Shown: positions 41,940 through 51,317, counted from the first letter of the stretch. The stretch is 64,000 nucleotides of DNA from Streptomyces genisteinicus (GCF_014489615.1 NZ_CP060825.1:4288501-4352500), one strand, 5' to 3'. Numbers and translations: made by a program. Notes: generated by a model from the sequence alone, not told the origin.

Positions 41940-42980
41940 ATGACGTACGCGATCCAGGCGGAGGGCCTGGTCAAGCGGTTCAAGGACACCGAAGCCCTGG
42001 CGGGGGTGGATCTGGCGGCCCGCACCGGTTCGGTGCTGGGCCTGCTCGGTCCGAACGGGGCGGGGAAGACGACCGCGGTGCGGATCTTCGCCACCCTGCT
42101 GCCGCCGGACGGCGGCCGTGCCGAGGTGGCGGGGCACGACGTGGTCGCCGAGGCGGGTGCCGTGCGCTCCCTCATCGGCCTGACCGGCCAGTACGCGGCC
42201 GTCGACGAGAACCTCACCGGTACCGAGAACCTCCTGCTCATCGGGCGCCTGCTGGGCATGTCCCGGCCGGACGCCCGCGCCCGCGCCCGGGAGCTGCTGG
42301 ACCGGTTCGGGCTCTCGGACGCGGCCGGACGGGCGGCGAAGACCTTCTCCGGCGGCATGCGGCGGCGTCTCGACCTCGCGGCGAGCCTGGTCGGCCGGCC
42401 CAGCATCCTCTTCCTCGACGAGCCCACGACCGGGCTCGACCCGCACAGCCGCGGCGAGCTGTGGGACATGCTGCGCGCACTGGTGGCCGAGGGCACCACG
42501 GCGCTGCTCACCACCCAGTACCTGAACGAGGCCGATGTGCTCGCCGACGACATCGTGGTCGTCGACAAGGGCCGGGTGATCGCCCAGGGCACCCCCGACC
42601 AGCTGAAGAACGAGGTGGGCGGCCAGGTCCTGGAGGTCCGCCCGCTCGCCCCCGGCGACCTCGCCGCCGCGCACGATCTGGTCGCCCGGGCGGCCGGGCC
42701 GGGCACCCGCATCGAGGGCGACGCGGTCACCGCCCCGGTGAACGGCCCGGAGCTGATGCCCGCGGTGGTCCGCCGCCTCGACCGCGAGGGCATCGCCGTC
42801 GGCGAGCTGGCGCTGCGGCGCTCCTCCCTCGACGAGGTCTTCCTCGCGCTGACCGGCCACCGGGCGGAGCCCGGCGGCGAAGGCGCGGAGGGCGGCGACG
42901 AGGGCGCGGAGGGCGGCGACGGGGACGGCACGGACGCCGCCACCGCGGCCGCCCCGGCCGAGGCGGTGGGTTCGCGATGA
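41940..42980 (+). CDS. DrrA-type drug-efflux ABC transporter, ATP-binding protein
   Basis: The 346-residue protein is a single cassette with GPNGAGKTT, FSGGMRRRLDL and LFLDEPTTGLDP, followed by the C-terminal DrrA-type region with SLDEVFLALTG. It is related to daunorubicin-type and other exporters; the substrate is unknown. The last 40 residues are a 21-nt DNA repeat coding Gly, Glu and Asp, probably disordered. The stop overlaps the permease ATG. Confidence 0.88.
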   Translation: MTYAIQAEGLVKRFKDTEALAGVDLAARTGSVLGLLGPNGAGKTTAVRIFATLLPPDGGRAEVAGHDVVAEAGAVRSLIGLTGQYAAVDENLTGTENLLLIGRLLGMSRPDARARARELLDRFGLSDAAGRAAKTFSGGMRRRLDLAASLVGRPSILFLDEPTTGLDPHSRGELWDMLRALVAEGTTALLTTQYLNEADVLADDIVVVDKGRVIAQGTPDQLKNEVGGQVLEVRPLAPGDLAAAHDLVARAAGPGTRIEGDAVTAPVNGPELMPAVVRRLDREGIAVGELALRRSSLDEVFLALTGHRAEPGGEGAEGGDEGAEGGDGDGTDAATAAAPAEAVGSR

Positions 42981-43786
42981 CCGGCATGACGGCCACCGCC
43001 CCGCTGACGGCGTCCGGCCGGGTGCGGCCGCTGGCGTGGGCCGGGCAGACCCTGACGATGGCGTGGCGCAGTCTGGTGGCGGTGAAGCACAACCCGCTGG
43101 AGCTGGTGGACTACAGCGTCACGCCGATCATGTTCGTCTTCCTCTTCACCTACGTGCTGGGCGGCCAGATGGCCGGATCGACCGACGCCTACCTGGAGTA
43201 CGCGCTGCCGGGGATCATCGTCCAGAACACCCTCTTCATGACCGTGTACACCGCGATGGCGCTCAACACGGACCTGACGAAGGGCGTCTTCGACCGGCTG
43301 CGCAGCCTGCCCATCGCCCGTTCCGCACCGCTCATCGGCAGGATCACCGCGGACCTCGCCAAGCACGTGTGGGCGATGCTGCTGATGATCGGCATCGGTG
43401 TGCTGATGGGGTTCCGGATCACCGGCGGCGCCGGCGGGTTCCTGCTCGGCGCCGTCCTGCTGATCGTCTTCGCGGCGGCCGTCTCCTGGAGCGCGGTGCT
43501 CATCGGGATGCTCGCCGGGGACGCGGAGAAGGTGCAGGCGTTCGCGTTCACGCTGATCTTCCCGATCACCTTCACCAGCAGCGCCTTCGTCATCGTGGAC
43601 ACGATGCCGGGCTGGCTCCAGGCGTGGAGCGACGTCAACCCGGTCACCCATCTGTCCGACGCCTACCGGGGCCTGCTGGTCGGCGGCCCGGTGGCGGAGC
43701 CGGTGCTGTGGTCGCTGGTGTGGGCCGTGGGCATCGCGGCGGTCTTCTGCCCGCTGGCGATGCGCGCCTACCGCGCCAAGGCCTGA
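42977..43786 (+). CDS. DrrB-type ABC transporter permease
   Basis: The 269-residue protein is an ABC-2 type permease with six predicted helices and the family segment LYEYALPGI-like (YLEYALPGIIVQN) and NPVTHLSDAYRGLL. The ATG overlaps the stop of the ATP-binding gene by four bases (ATGA), so the two are coupled and form one exporter. Confidence 0.88.
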   Translation: MTGMTATAPLTASGRVRPLAWAGQTLTMAWRSLVAVKHNPLELVDYSVTPIMFVFLFTYVLGGQMAGSTDAYLEYALPGIIVQNTLFMTVYTAMALNTDLTKGVFDRLRSLPIARSAPLIGRITADLAKHVWAMLLMIGIGVLMGFRITGGAGGFLLGAVLLIVFAAAVSWSAVLIGMLAGDAEKVQAFAFTLIFPITFTSSAFVIVDTMPGWLQAWSDVNPVTHLSDAYRGLLVGGPVAEPVLWSLVWAVGIAAVFCPLAMRAYRAKA

Positions 43787-43847
43787 ACCGCGACCCGGGC
43801 CGGTCCGCCTCGGTGCCGGGGCGGTCCCCGCGCCGTAGGCTGCCGAC

Positions 43848-45695
43848 ATGTGCGGAATCGTGGGGTACGTCGGCGGTCAGTCGGCGCTGGATGTGGTCGT
43901 CGCCGGTCTGAAGCGGCTCGAGTACCGCGGATACGACTCGGCGGGGGTGGCGGTCCTCGCCGACGGAGGACTGGCCGCGGCGAAGAAGGCGGGCAAGCTC
44001 GTCAACCTGGAGAAGGAGCTCACGGAACGGCCGCTGCCGGCCGGCTCCACCGGCGTCGGTCACACCCGGTGGGCCACCCACGGCGGACCCACCGACGCCA
44101 ACGCCCATCCGCATCTCGACAACGCGGGACGGGTCGCCGTCGTCCACAACGGGATCATCGAGAACTTCGCGGAGCTCCGGGCCGAACTCGCCGGGCGCGG
44201 GCACGGCCTGGCCTCCGAGACGGACACCGAGGTGGTCGCCCATCTGCTGGCGGAGGCCTTCTCGTCCGCGGGCGACCTCGCCGAGTCGATGCGCCTGGTG
44301 TGCCGGCGGCTGGAGGGGGCCTTCACCCTGGTCGCCGTGCACGCCGACGAGCCCGGCGTGGTCATCGGCGCGCGGCGCAACTCCCCGCTCGTGGTGGGCG
44401 TGGGGGAGGGCGAGGCGTTCCTCGCGTCGGACGTCGCCGCCTTCATCGCCCACACCCGGTCCGCGATCGAGCTGGGCCAGGACCAGGTCGTGGAGCTCCG
44501 GCGGGACGGCGTGACCGTGACCGGCTTCGACGGGGAGCCCGCGGAGGTCCGGGAGTACCACGTGGACTGGGACGCCTCGGCCGCCGAGAAGGGCGGCTAC
44601 GACTACTTCATGCTCAAGGAGATCGCCGAGCAGCCGAAGGCCGTCTCGGACACCCTGCTGGGCCGCATCGACGCCTCCGGTTCGCTGAGCCTCGACGAGA
44701 TCCGCATCCCGGCGCACGTGCTGCGCGAGGCGGACAAGATCGTCGTCGTCGCCTGCGGCACCGCCTTCCACGCCGGGCTCATCGCCAAGTACGCGATCGA
44801 GCACTGGACCCGCATCCCGTGCGAGGTGGAGCTGGCGAGCGAGTTCCGCTACCGGGACCCGATCCTCGACCAGCGCACCCTCGTCGTGGCGATCTCGCAG
44901 TCCGGCGAGACCATGGACACCCTGATGGCGCTGCGGCACGCGCGCGAGCAGGGCGCCCGGGTCCTGGCGATCTGCAACACCAACGGCTCGACCATCCCCC
45001 GCGAGTCGGACGCGGTGCTGTACACCCACGCCGGTCCCGAGGTGGCCGTGGCCTCGACGAAGGCGTTCCTGACCCAGGTCGTCGCCTGCTACCTGGTCGC
45101 CCTCTACCTGGGGCAGGTGCGCGGCACCCAGTGGGGCGACGAGATCCGGGCCGTCATCCGCGACCTGGCGCAGATCTCCGGCGCGGTCGAGCGGGTGCTG
45201 GAGACCATGGAACCGGTGCGCGAGCTGGCCCGGTCGCTGGCCCACAAGAACACCGTCCTGTTCCTGGGCCGCCACGTCGGCCACCCCGTCGCGCTGGAGG
45301 GGGCGCTCAAGCTGAAGGAACTCGCGTACATGCACGCGGAGGGCTTCGCGGCGGGCGAGCTCAAGCACGGTCCGATCGCGCTGATCGAGGAGGACCTGCC
45401 GGTGGTGGTCGTCGTGCCGTCGCCGCGCGGCCGGTCCGTGCTCCACGACAAGATCGTCTCCAACATCCAGGAGATCCGTGCCCGCGGCGCCCGGACCATC
45501 GTGATCGCGGAGGAGGGCGACGAGGCCGTGGTGCCGTACGCCGACCACCTGGTCCGGATCCCGGCGACGCCGACGCTGCTCCAGCCCATGGTGGCCACCG
45601 TGCCGCTGCAGGTGTTCGCCTGCGAGCTGGCGACGGCCCGCGGCAACGAGGTCGACCAGCCCCGGAACCTGGCGAAGTCGGTGACGGTGGAGTGA
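43848..45695 (+). CDS. glmS: Glutamine--fructose-6-phosphate aminotransferase (isomerizing)
   Basis: GlmS makes glucosamine-6-phosphate from fructose-6-phosphate and glutamine. It is 615 residues. The N-terminal MCGIVGYVGG presents catalytic Cys after Met removal. Two SIS domains follow, with SQSGETMDTL and the C-terminal QPRNLAKSVTVE. TAGGCT ends 6 nt before the ATG: a leaderless signal. No glmS ribozyme-like leader is possible here, as there is almost no 5' leader. Confidence 0.97.
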   Translation: MCGIVGYVGGQSALDVVVAGLKRLEYRGYDSAGVAVLADGGLAAAKKAGKLVNLEKELTERPLPAGSTGVGHTRWATHGGPTDANAHPHLDNAGRVAVVHNGIIENFAELRAELAGRGHGLASETDTEVVAHLLAEAFSSAGDLAESMRLVCRRLEGAFTLVAVHADEPGVVIGARRNSPLVVGVGEGEAFLASDVAAFIAHTRSAIELGQDQVVELRRDGVTVTGFDGEPAEVREYHVDWDASAAEKGGYDYFMLKEIAEQPKAVSDTLLGRIDASGSLSLDEIRIPAHVLREADKIVVVACGTAFHAGLIAKYAIEHWTRIPCEVELASEFRYRDPILDQRTLVVAISQSGETMDTLMALRHAREQGARVLAICNTNGSTIPRESDAVLYTHAGPEVAVASTKAFLTQVVACYLVALYLGQVRGTQWGDEIRAVIRDLAQISGAVERVLETMEPVRELARSLAHKNTVLFLGRHVGHPVALEGALKLKELAYMHAEGFAAGELKHGPIALIEEDLPVVVVVPSPRGRSVLHDKIVSNIQEIRARGARTIVIAEEGDEAVVPYADHLVRIPATPTLLQPMVATVPLQVFACELATARGNEVDQPRNLAKSVTVE

Positions 45696-45735
45696 GCGCG
45701 GGGACGCGCCGCGGAAGGGCGGGGGAGAAGGCCTG

Positions 45736-46104
45736 ATGATCATCGGGGTGGGGATCGACGTCGCGGAGATCGACCGGTTCGCCGAGTCGCTGAAACGCAC
45801 ACCGGCGATGGCCCGGCGGCTCTTCGTCGAGCACGAACTGCTGCTGCCGAGCGGGGAACGCCGCGGCTACGCCTCCCTCGCCGCCCGGTTCGCCGCGAAG
45901 GAGGCGCTGGCCAAGGCGCTCGGCGCGCCCGGCGGCCTGCTGTGGACGGACGCGGAGGTGTACGTCGAGGAGTCGGGCCGCCCCCGGCTCCGGGTCCGCG
46001 GCACGGTCCTGGCCCGCGCCGCCGAACTGGGCGTCCGCACCTGGCACGTGTCGCTCAGTCACGACGCCGGCGTGGCCTCCGCCGTGGTGATCGCCGAGGG
46101 GTAG
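45736..46104 (+). CDS. acpS: Holo-[acyl-carrier-protein] synthase
   Basis: AcpS attaches 4'-phosphopantetheine to acyl carrier protein. It is 122 residues with metal-binding Asp8 in GVGIDVAEIDRF and RFAAKEALAKAL with the metal glutamate. Length fits the short type I form. It lies 40 bases after glmS. Confidence 0.96.
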   Translation: MIIGVGIDVAEIDRFAESLKRTPAMARRLFVEHELLLPSGERRGYASLAARFAAKEALAKALGAPGGLLWTDAEVYVEESGRPRLRVRGTVLARAAELGVRTWHVSLSHDAGVASAVVIAEG

Positions 46105-46181
46105 CGCGCACCGCGGTCCGGGAGCCGACGCGGCCGCGGCGGACGCCGCGCCTGCGGCCGGGGCTGGGGCAGACTCGGGGC

Positions 46182-47651
46182 ATGCGGAGTGCGTACAGCG
46201 TCGAAGAAGTCCGGCACGCCGAGGAGCGGCTGATGGCACGGCTGCCGGACGGCGTCCTCATGCAGCGGGCCGCCGCCGGGCTGGCAGCCGCCTGCGCCGG
46301 CCTGCTCGGCCGGGTCTACGGGGCCCGGGTCGTGCTGCTCGTCGGCAGCGGCGCCAACGGCGGCGACACCCTTTGGGCGGGCGCACGGCTCGCCCGGCGC
46401 GGAGCCGGGGTCGCCGCCGTGCTGCTCGCCCCCGAACGGACCCACGAGGCGGGTCTCGCGGCCCTGCTGGCGGCGGGCGGCCGGATCGCCGACGACCCCT
46501 TCGAGCCGCTGGCCGCCGCCGATCTGGTGCTCGACGGCATCACCGGCATCGGCGGGCGCGGCGGCCTGCGCCCGGACGCCGTGCCCGTGGCCCGCGCCGC
46601 CCGCGGGTCGGACGCCGTCGTCGTCGCCGTCGACCTGCCGAGCGGGGTCGAGGCGGACACCGGGGAGGTCCGTGGCGAGGCGCTGCGGGCGGACCTGACC
46701 GTCACCTTCGGCACGTACAAGCCGGGGCTGCTGGTCGATCCGGCGCGCGGGCACGCCGGCGCCGTCCGGCTCGTCGACATCGGCCTCGGCGGCGAACTGC
46801 CGTCCGTCCCCCGTCTGGAGGCGCTCCAGCACGCCGACGTCGCCCGGATGCTGCCGCTCCCCGGGGCGGGGAGCGACAAGTACCGGCGGGGCGTGGTCGG
46901 CGTCGCGGCCGGCTCCGCGCGCTACCCGGGGGCGGCCGTGCTGGCCGTGGCGGGTGCGCTGCGCGGCGGCGCCGGGGCCGTCCGGTACGTGGGCCCCGCC
47001 GCGGACGCGGTGATCGCCCGCTTCCCGGAGTGCCTGGTCGGCACCGGGCAGCCGGGGACGGCCGGCCGGGTCCAGTCGTGGGTCGTCGGCCCCGGCATCG
47101 GCGACCGGGGGGACGCGGTGCGCGAGGTGCTCGCCGCCGACGTCCCCGTCCTGGTCGACGCGGACGGTCTGCGCCTGCTGGACGCCGCGGACCTGCGGGG
47201 CAGGACCGCGCCCACGCTGCTGACCCCGCACGCGGGGGAGGCCGCCGCGCTGCTCGGCGTGGCACGCGAGGAGGTGGAGGCCGCCCGTCTCGCGTCGGTG
47301 CGGGAGCTGGCGGCGCGGTACGGGGCGACGGTCCTGCTCAAGGGCTCGACGACGCTGGTCGCGGACCCCGGCGGCGGAGCGGTCCGGGCCGATCCGATGG
47401 GCACCCCGTGGCTGGCGACCGCAGGCAGCGGCGACGTGCTCTCCGGACTGGCCGGATCGCTGCTGGCCGCGGGCCTGGACGCCCGGGACGCGGCGTCGGC
47501 CGCCGCGTACCTGCACGGTCTGGCGGCCCGGCTGGCCGCCGCCCGCGGCACGCCGCTGACCGCCCACGACGTGGCCGCGACACTCCCGGAGGCATGGCAC
47601 GGCGTGCGGGAGCCGGGGGAGGGCGCCGGCGTCGGGGGCAGCCGTGCCTGA
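46182..47651 (+). CDS. nnr: Bifunctional NAD(P)H-hydrate repair enzyme (epimerase and dehydratase)
   Basis: This repairs damaged NAD(P)H hydrates. The 489-residue protein has an N-terminal YjeF_N epimerase domain (about 1-210; GSGANGGDTLWAG) and a C-terminal ADP-dependent dehydratase domain (about 225-489; LLTPHAGEAAALLG, LLKGSTTLVADPGG, TAGSGDVLSGLAG). Some genomes split the two. CAGACT ends 6 nt before the ATG at 46182, a leaderless signal. Confidence 0.95.
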   Translation: MRSAYSVEEVRHAEERLMARLPDGVLMQRAAAGLAAACAGLLGRVYGARVVLLVGSGANGGDTLWAGARLARRGAGVAAVLLAPERTHEAGLAALLAAGGRIADDPFEPLAAADLVLDGITGIGGRGGLRPDAVPVARAARGSDAVVVAVDLPSGVEADTGEVRGEALRADLTVTFGTYKPGLLVDPARGHAGAVRLVDIGLGGELPSVPRLEALQHADVARMLPLPGAGSDKYRRGVVGVAAGSARYPGAAVLAVAGALRGGAGAVRYVGPAADAVIARFPECLVGTGQPGTAGRVQSWVVGPGIGDRGDAVREVLAADVPVLVDADGLRLLDAADLRGRTAPTLLTPHAGEAAALLGVAREEVEAARLASVRELAARYGATVLLKGSTTLVADPGGGAVRADPMGTPWLATAGSGDVLSGLAGSLLAAGLDARDAASAAAYLHGLAARLAAARGTPLTAHDVAATLPEAWHGVREPGEGAGVGGSRA

Positions 47652-47800
47652 GCGGGTCGGGGACCCGCGGCCGGTCCGTCCCGCGGGTCGCCGCGAAGGC
47701 CGCGCCGTGCGGCGGCCGCGGCGCTCTGTGACGGACCGCACCGGCTGCCCGGAACCGGTGCGGCGGGGCGCGGACCACGGCTTCTGAGAGACTTGCCGCG

Positions 47801-49000
47801 ATGAGCCAGACACCGCCGCCGCACTCCGCACCGCCACGCGCCCGGGCCGAGATCGATCTCGGCGCGCTGCGCGCCAACGTCCGTGCGCTGCGGGCGCGCG
47901 CGCCGCACTCCGCCCTGATGGCCGTGGTCAAGTCGGACGCGTACGGCCACGGCATGGTGCCCTGCGCCCGGGCGGCACTCGACGCCGGCGCCGGGTGGCT
48001 CGGCACGGCGACGCCGCAGGAGGCGCTCGCGCTGCGCGCGGCCGGTGTCGGCGGCCGGATCATGTGCTGGCTCTGGACCCCGGGCGACCCGTGGCGCGAG
48101 GGCATCGAGGCCGGCCTCGACATGGCGGTGAGCGGCATGTGGGCGCTGCGGGAGGTCACCGCGGCGGCCCGCGCGGCGGGCCGCCCCGCCCGGATCCAGC
48201 TCAAGGCCGACACGGGGCTCGGCCGCAACGGCTGCCAGCCCGCCGACTGGCCCGCCCTGGTGGCCGCCGCCCGCGCGGCCGAGGACGAGGGCCTGGCCGA
48301 CGTCACCGGCCTGTGGTCCCACTTCGCCTGCGCCGACGAACCGGGACACCCCTCGATCGTCCGCCAGCTGGACCTCTTCCGGGACATGGTCGACCACGCG
48401 GAGAAGGCAGGCGTCGAGCCGGAGGTGCGGCACATCGCCAACTCCCCGGCCACGCTGACCCTCCCGGAGTCCCACTTCGACCTCGTCCGCACCGGCATCG
48501 CGATGTACGGGGTGTCGCCCGCCCCCGAGCTGGGCACCTCCGCCGAGCTCGGGCTGCGCCCGGTGATGACGCTCGCCGCCTCCGTCGCCCTGGTCAAGCA
48601 CGTGCCCGCCGGTCACGGCGTCAGCTACGGACACCACTACGTCACCGACGCGGAGACCACGCTCGGCCTGGTCCCGCTCGGCTACGCCGACGGCGTCCCC
48701 CGGCACGCGTCCGGCCGCGGCCCGGTGCTCGTCGGCGGCGTCCGGCGCCGGGTCGCCGGCCGGGTGGCGATGGACCAGTTCGTCGTCGATCTCGGCGGGC
48801 AGACGGTGGACGAGGGGTCCGAGGCGCTCCTCTTCGGCCCGGGCGACCGGGGCGAGCCGACCGCGGAGGACTGGGCGCAGGCGGCCGGGACGATCGCCTA
48901 CGAGATCGTCACGCGGATCGGGTCGCGGGTGCCGCGCGTCCATCTCCACGAGGAGCCCCACGACCCGGCGCGCCAGCGGCCGGCAGCCGTCGACGAGTAG
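47801..49000 (+). CDS. alr: Alanine racemase
   Basis: The PLP enzyme makes D-alanine for the cell wall. It is 399 residues with the PLP-lysine Lys44 in VVKSDAYGHG and RTGIAMYGVSP. It begins 150 bases after nnr; GAGACT ends 7 nt before the ATG, suggesting a leaderless transcript. The order glmS-acpS-nnr-alr-hydrolase-tsaE is the conserved one in Streptomyces. Confidence 0.97.
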   Translation: MSQTPPPHSAPPRARAEIDLGALRANVRALRARAPHSALMAVVKSDAYGHGMVPCARAALDAGAGWLGTATPQEALALRAAGVGGRIMCWLWTPGDPWREGIEAGLDMAVSGMWALREVTAAARAAGRPARIQLKADTGLGRNGCQPADWPALVAAARAAEDEGLADVTGLWSHFACADEPGHPSIVRQLDLFRDMVDHAEKAGVEPEVRHIANSPATLTLPESHFDLVRTGIAMYGVSPAPELGTSAELGLRPVMTLAASVALVKHVPAGHGVSYGHHYVTDAETTLGLVPLGYADGVPRHASGRGPVLVGGVRRRVAGRVAMDQFVVDLGGQTVDEGSEALLFGPGDRGEPTAEDWAQAAGTIAYEIVTRIGSRVPRVHLHEEPHDPARQRPAAVDE

Positions 49001-49010
49001 GAGGGGCACG

Positions 49011-50234
49011 GTGAGCGAGACCAGCACGGGGGACGCCGTCGCGGCCGCCGCGGCCGCGACGGGAGCCTGGCGGCGGGCGGGAGGCGTCGCGGGCACGGCC
49101 ATAGGCGTCATCGCCGCCGGCGCGGCCGCCGGCGTGGCGCTGGAGCGGCTCACGGTGGGCCGGGGCATGCGCAAGAAGGCCCGGCTCGCGCTCGACGCCA
49201 CGGGCCCGTACGGCTCGCTGCGCGGTACGCCCGGCACGGCCGTCGCCGACGACGGCACCCGGCTGCACTACGAGGTCGAGGAGGTGGACCCCCAGGTCGC
49301 GGCTCCGCGCCGGCGGCGGCTGTTCGGCCGCAAGGCCCCCGCTCCGGTCACGGTGGTGTTCAGCCACGGCTACTGCCTCGGCCAGGACTCCTGGCACTTC
49401 CAGCGGGCGGCGCTGCGCGGCCTGGTGCGCACCGTCTTCTGGGACCAGCGCAGCCACGGCCGCTCGGCGCGGGGCGCCGCCCAGTCGGGACCCGACGGGG
49501 TGCCGGTCACCATCGACCAGCTCGGCCGGGACCTGAAGGCGGTGATCGACGCGGCGGCGCCCGAGGGCCCGCTGGTGCTCGTCGGCCACTCCATGGGCGG
49601 CATGACGATGATGGCGCTCGGCGCGCTCCACCCCGGGCTGGTGCGCGAACGGGTGGTCGCCGCCGCCTTCGTCGGCACCTCCGCCGGGCGTCTGGGCGAG
49701 GTCAACTACGGGCTCCCGGTGGCCGGCGTCAACGTGGTGCGCCGGGTGCTGCCCGGGGTGCTGCGGGCGCTCGGCTCCCAGGCGGAACTGGTGGAGCGGG
49801 GGCGCCGGGCGACGGCGGACCTGTTCGCCGGGCTGATCAAGCGGTACTCGTTCTCCTCGAAGGACGTGGACCCGGCCGTCGCGCGGTTCGCGGAGCGGCT
49901 GATCGAGTCGACGCCGATCGACGTGGTCGCCGAGTTCTACCCGGCGTTCACGGAACACGACAAGTCCGCCGCGCTCCCGGTCTTCGCCGGTCTCCCCGTC
50001 CTCGTCCTCGCGGGCGACAAGGACCTGGTGACGCCGACCTCGCACAGCGAGGCCATCGCCGACCTGCTGCCGGAGGCCGAGCTGGTCATCGTCCCGGACG
50101 GCGGCCACCTGGTGATGCTGGAGCATCCGGAGGCCGTGACCGACCGTCTCGCGGACCTGCTCGTGCGGGCCGGGGCCGTACCGGCAGCGGCTAACGTTGG
50201 CACGTATGGAAGCACTGCACAGCCCGGAAGCTGA
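49011..50234 (+). CDS. Alpha/beta-fold hydrolase with an N-terminal membrane segment
   Basis: The 407-residue protein has a hydrophobic helix (about 20-45) and an alpha/beta-hydrolase core: VFSHGYCLG oxyanion region, nucleophile Ser in GHSMGGM, acid Asp near LAGDKDLVTP and His in GGHLVMLEHPE. GTG 49011 follows GGAGGGG. The substrate is unknown. Its last 29 bases overlap the start of tsaE, so it is part of the same run of genes. Confidence 0.82.
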   Translation: MSETSTGDAVAAAAAATGAWRRAGGVAGTAIGVIAAGAAAGVALERLTVGRGMRKKARLALDATGPYGSLRGTPGTAVADDGTRLHYEVEEVDPQVAAPRRRRLFGRKAPAPVTVVFSHGYCLGQDSWHFQRAALRGLVRTVFWDQRSHGRSARGAAQSGPDGVPVTIDQLGRDLKAVIDAAAPEGPLVLVGHSMGGMTMMALGALHPGLVRERVVAAAFVGTSAGRLGEVNYGLPVAGVNVVRRVLPGVLRALGSQAELVERGRRATADLFAGLIKRYSFSSKDVDPAVARFAERLIESTPIDVVAEFYPAFTEHDKSAALPVFAGLPVLVLAGDKDLVTPTSHSEAIADLLPEAELVIVPDGGHLVMLEHPEAVTDRLADLLVRAGAVPAAANVGTYGSTAQPGS

Positions 50235-50727
50235 CCCGGCCGTCCGCTCCGCCCGTCTGTCCGTCGACTCCCCGGAGCGGATGCGGGACCTGGGCCGCTC
50301 CGTCGCCGGGCTGCTGCGCCCCGGGGACCTCGTGATGCTCACCGGCGAGCTGGGCGCGGGCAAGACGACCCTGACGCGCGGGCTGGGCGAGGGGCTGGGG
50401 GTGCGGGGCGCCGTCACCTCCCCGACGTTCGTGATCGCCCGGGTCCACCCGTCCCTGACGGGCGGCCCGGCGCTGGTCCACGTCGACGCGTACCGGCTCG
50501 GCGGCGGCCTCGACGAGATGGAGGACCTCGACCTCGACGTGTCCCTGCCGGAGTCGGTGGTGGTGGTGGAGTGGGGCGACGGCAAGGTGGAGGACCTCTC
50601 CGACGACCGCCTGCACGTGCTCATCCACCGGGTGACGGGGGACACGGACGACGACCACCGGGAGGTGACGCTCCGGGGCCACGGGGCGCGGTGGTCCGAC
50701 GTGGACCTGGAGTCGGCGACGGTCTGA
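50206..50727 (+). CDS. tsaE: tRNA threonylcarbamoyladenosine biosynthesis ATPase TsaE
   Basis: TsaE is the ATPase that drives the TsaB-TsaD complex in t6A37 tRNA modification. It is 173 residues with Walker A GELGAGKTTLTRG, SPTFVI and HVDAYRL. I chose ATG 50206 (MEALHSPEADP); TAACGT ends 8 nt upstream. It overlaps the hydrolase gene by 29 bases. tsaB and tsaD follow at 51992 and 53120. Confidence 0.95.
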   Translation: MEALHSPEADPAVRSARLSVDSPERMRDLGRSVAGLLRPGDLVMLTGELGAGKTTLTRGLGEGLGVRGAVTSPTFVIARVHPSLTGGPALVHVDAYRLGGGLDEMEDLDLDVSLPESVVVVEWGDGKVEDLSDDRLHVLIHRVTGDTDDDHREVTLRGHGARWSDVDLESATV

Positions 50728-50850
50728 TCCGGGGAGCCCGCTCCGGGGCGCGCGCCGGCGTGCTCCGGATCGCCGCGCCGTATGTTCCGACAAGACGTCG
50801 GGAAAATGTTGCGCGGGCCGCCTCACGCGTGATGACATGGACCGGAGAGC

Positions 50851-50870
50851 TGGTTAGGTTCACCTAACCA
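50851..50870. promoter_or_regulatory. Perfect 20-bp palindrome upstream of a small gene
   Basis: TGGTTAGGT and ACCTAACCA, separated by TC, form a perfect palindrome 30 nt before the ATG at 50901. The half-sites look like iron-box halves (TTAGGT...ACCTAA), but the spacing is 5 nt shorter than the DtxR-family consensus. A looser TTCCGAC/GTCGGGAA repeat lies at 50786-50806. Confidence 0.45.
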
Positions 50871-50900
50871 TGGCGGCCCCCGGAGTTCCAGGAGGCGTTG

Positions 50901-51170
50901 ATGCCGGCATCCGAGCGCGCAGCACAGTCCGCACGGCCCCATCGGCCGTCCCCCTCCGCCGTGCCCGCGGAGGCCGTGCCCGCGGGCGACGCCCCGCCCG
51001 CGGAGACCGCCCGGTCGGCGCCCGCCGCCCCGTCGTTCCCCGCCGCGCTGTCGATGCGCGACCTGCTGGCGTCGTGCGCCGCGGCGAGCGCCGTGTCGAC
51101 CCCGCCGCGCGCCGTGCCCCGCGAGGGCAGGCGCCACGGGGGCGGGACACCCCGGCAGGACGCGGCGTAG
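50901..51170 (+). CDS. Small Pro/Ala-rich protein of unknown function
   Basis: The 89-residue protein begins MPASERAAQSARPHRP at an ATG behind GGAGG. It is low-complexity (Pro, Ala, Ser) except for a helical SMRDLLASCAAASAVS segment at about 51-67. No signal or membrane segment is clear. A palindrome lies 30 nt upstream, suggesting regulated expression. No family recognised. Confidence 0.5.
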   Translation: MPASERAAQSARPHRPSPSAVPAEAVPAGDAPPAETARSAPAAPSFPAALSMRDLLASCAAASAVSTPPRAVPREGRRHGGGTPRQDAA

Positions 51171-51273
51171 ACAGCCCTCGGGCAGCGCTTCCGGCGCCTG
51201 CGCCCGGCGCCGTGCGGGTGCCGTGGGGCGGGACACGCGGTGGGCCCGGGGGCCAGGGACGGTACGAGGCCGC

Positions 51274-51315
51274 GAGGACCCCCGCCCCGGAGTGCTGAGG
51301 ACCCCCGCCCCGGAG
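51274..51315 (+). repeat. 19-nt tandem duplication downstream of the YkuD-like gene
   Basis: GAGGACCCCCGCCCCGGAG occurs at 51274-51292 and again at 51297-51315 (23-nt period), ending 2 nt before the stop codon of the minus-strand gene. Confidence 0.8.
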
Positions 51316-51317
51316 CG

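Noticed and set aside
43787..43847. A glmS ribozyme or riboswitch upstream of glmS
   Set aside because: The gap is 61 nt and the -10 hexamer ends 6 nt before the ATG, leaving no room for a leader RNA.
50851..50870. A canonical DmdR/IdeR iron box
   Set aside because: The half-sites match but the 19-bp consensus spacing does not, so it is reported only as an iron-box-like palindrome.
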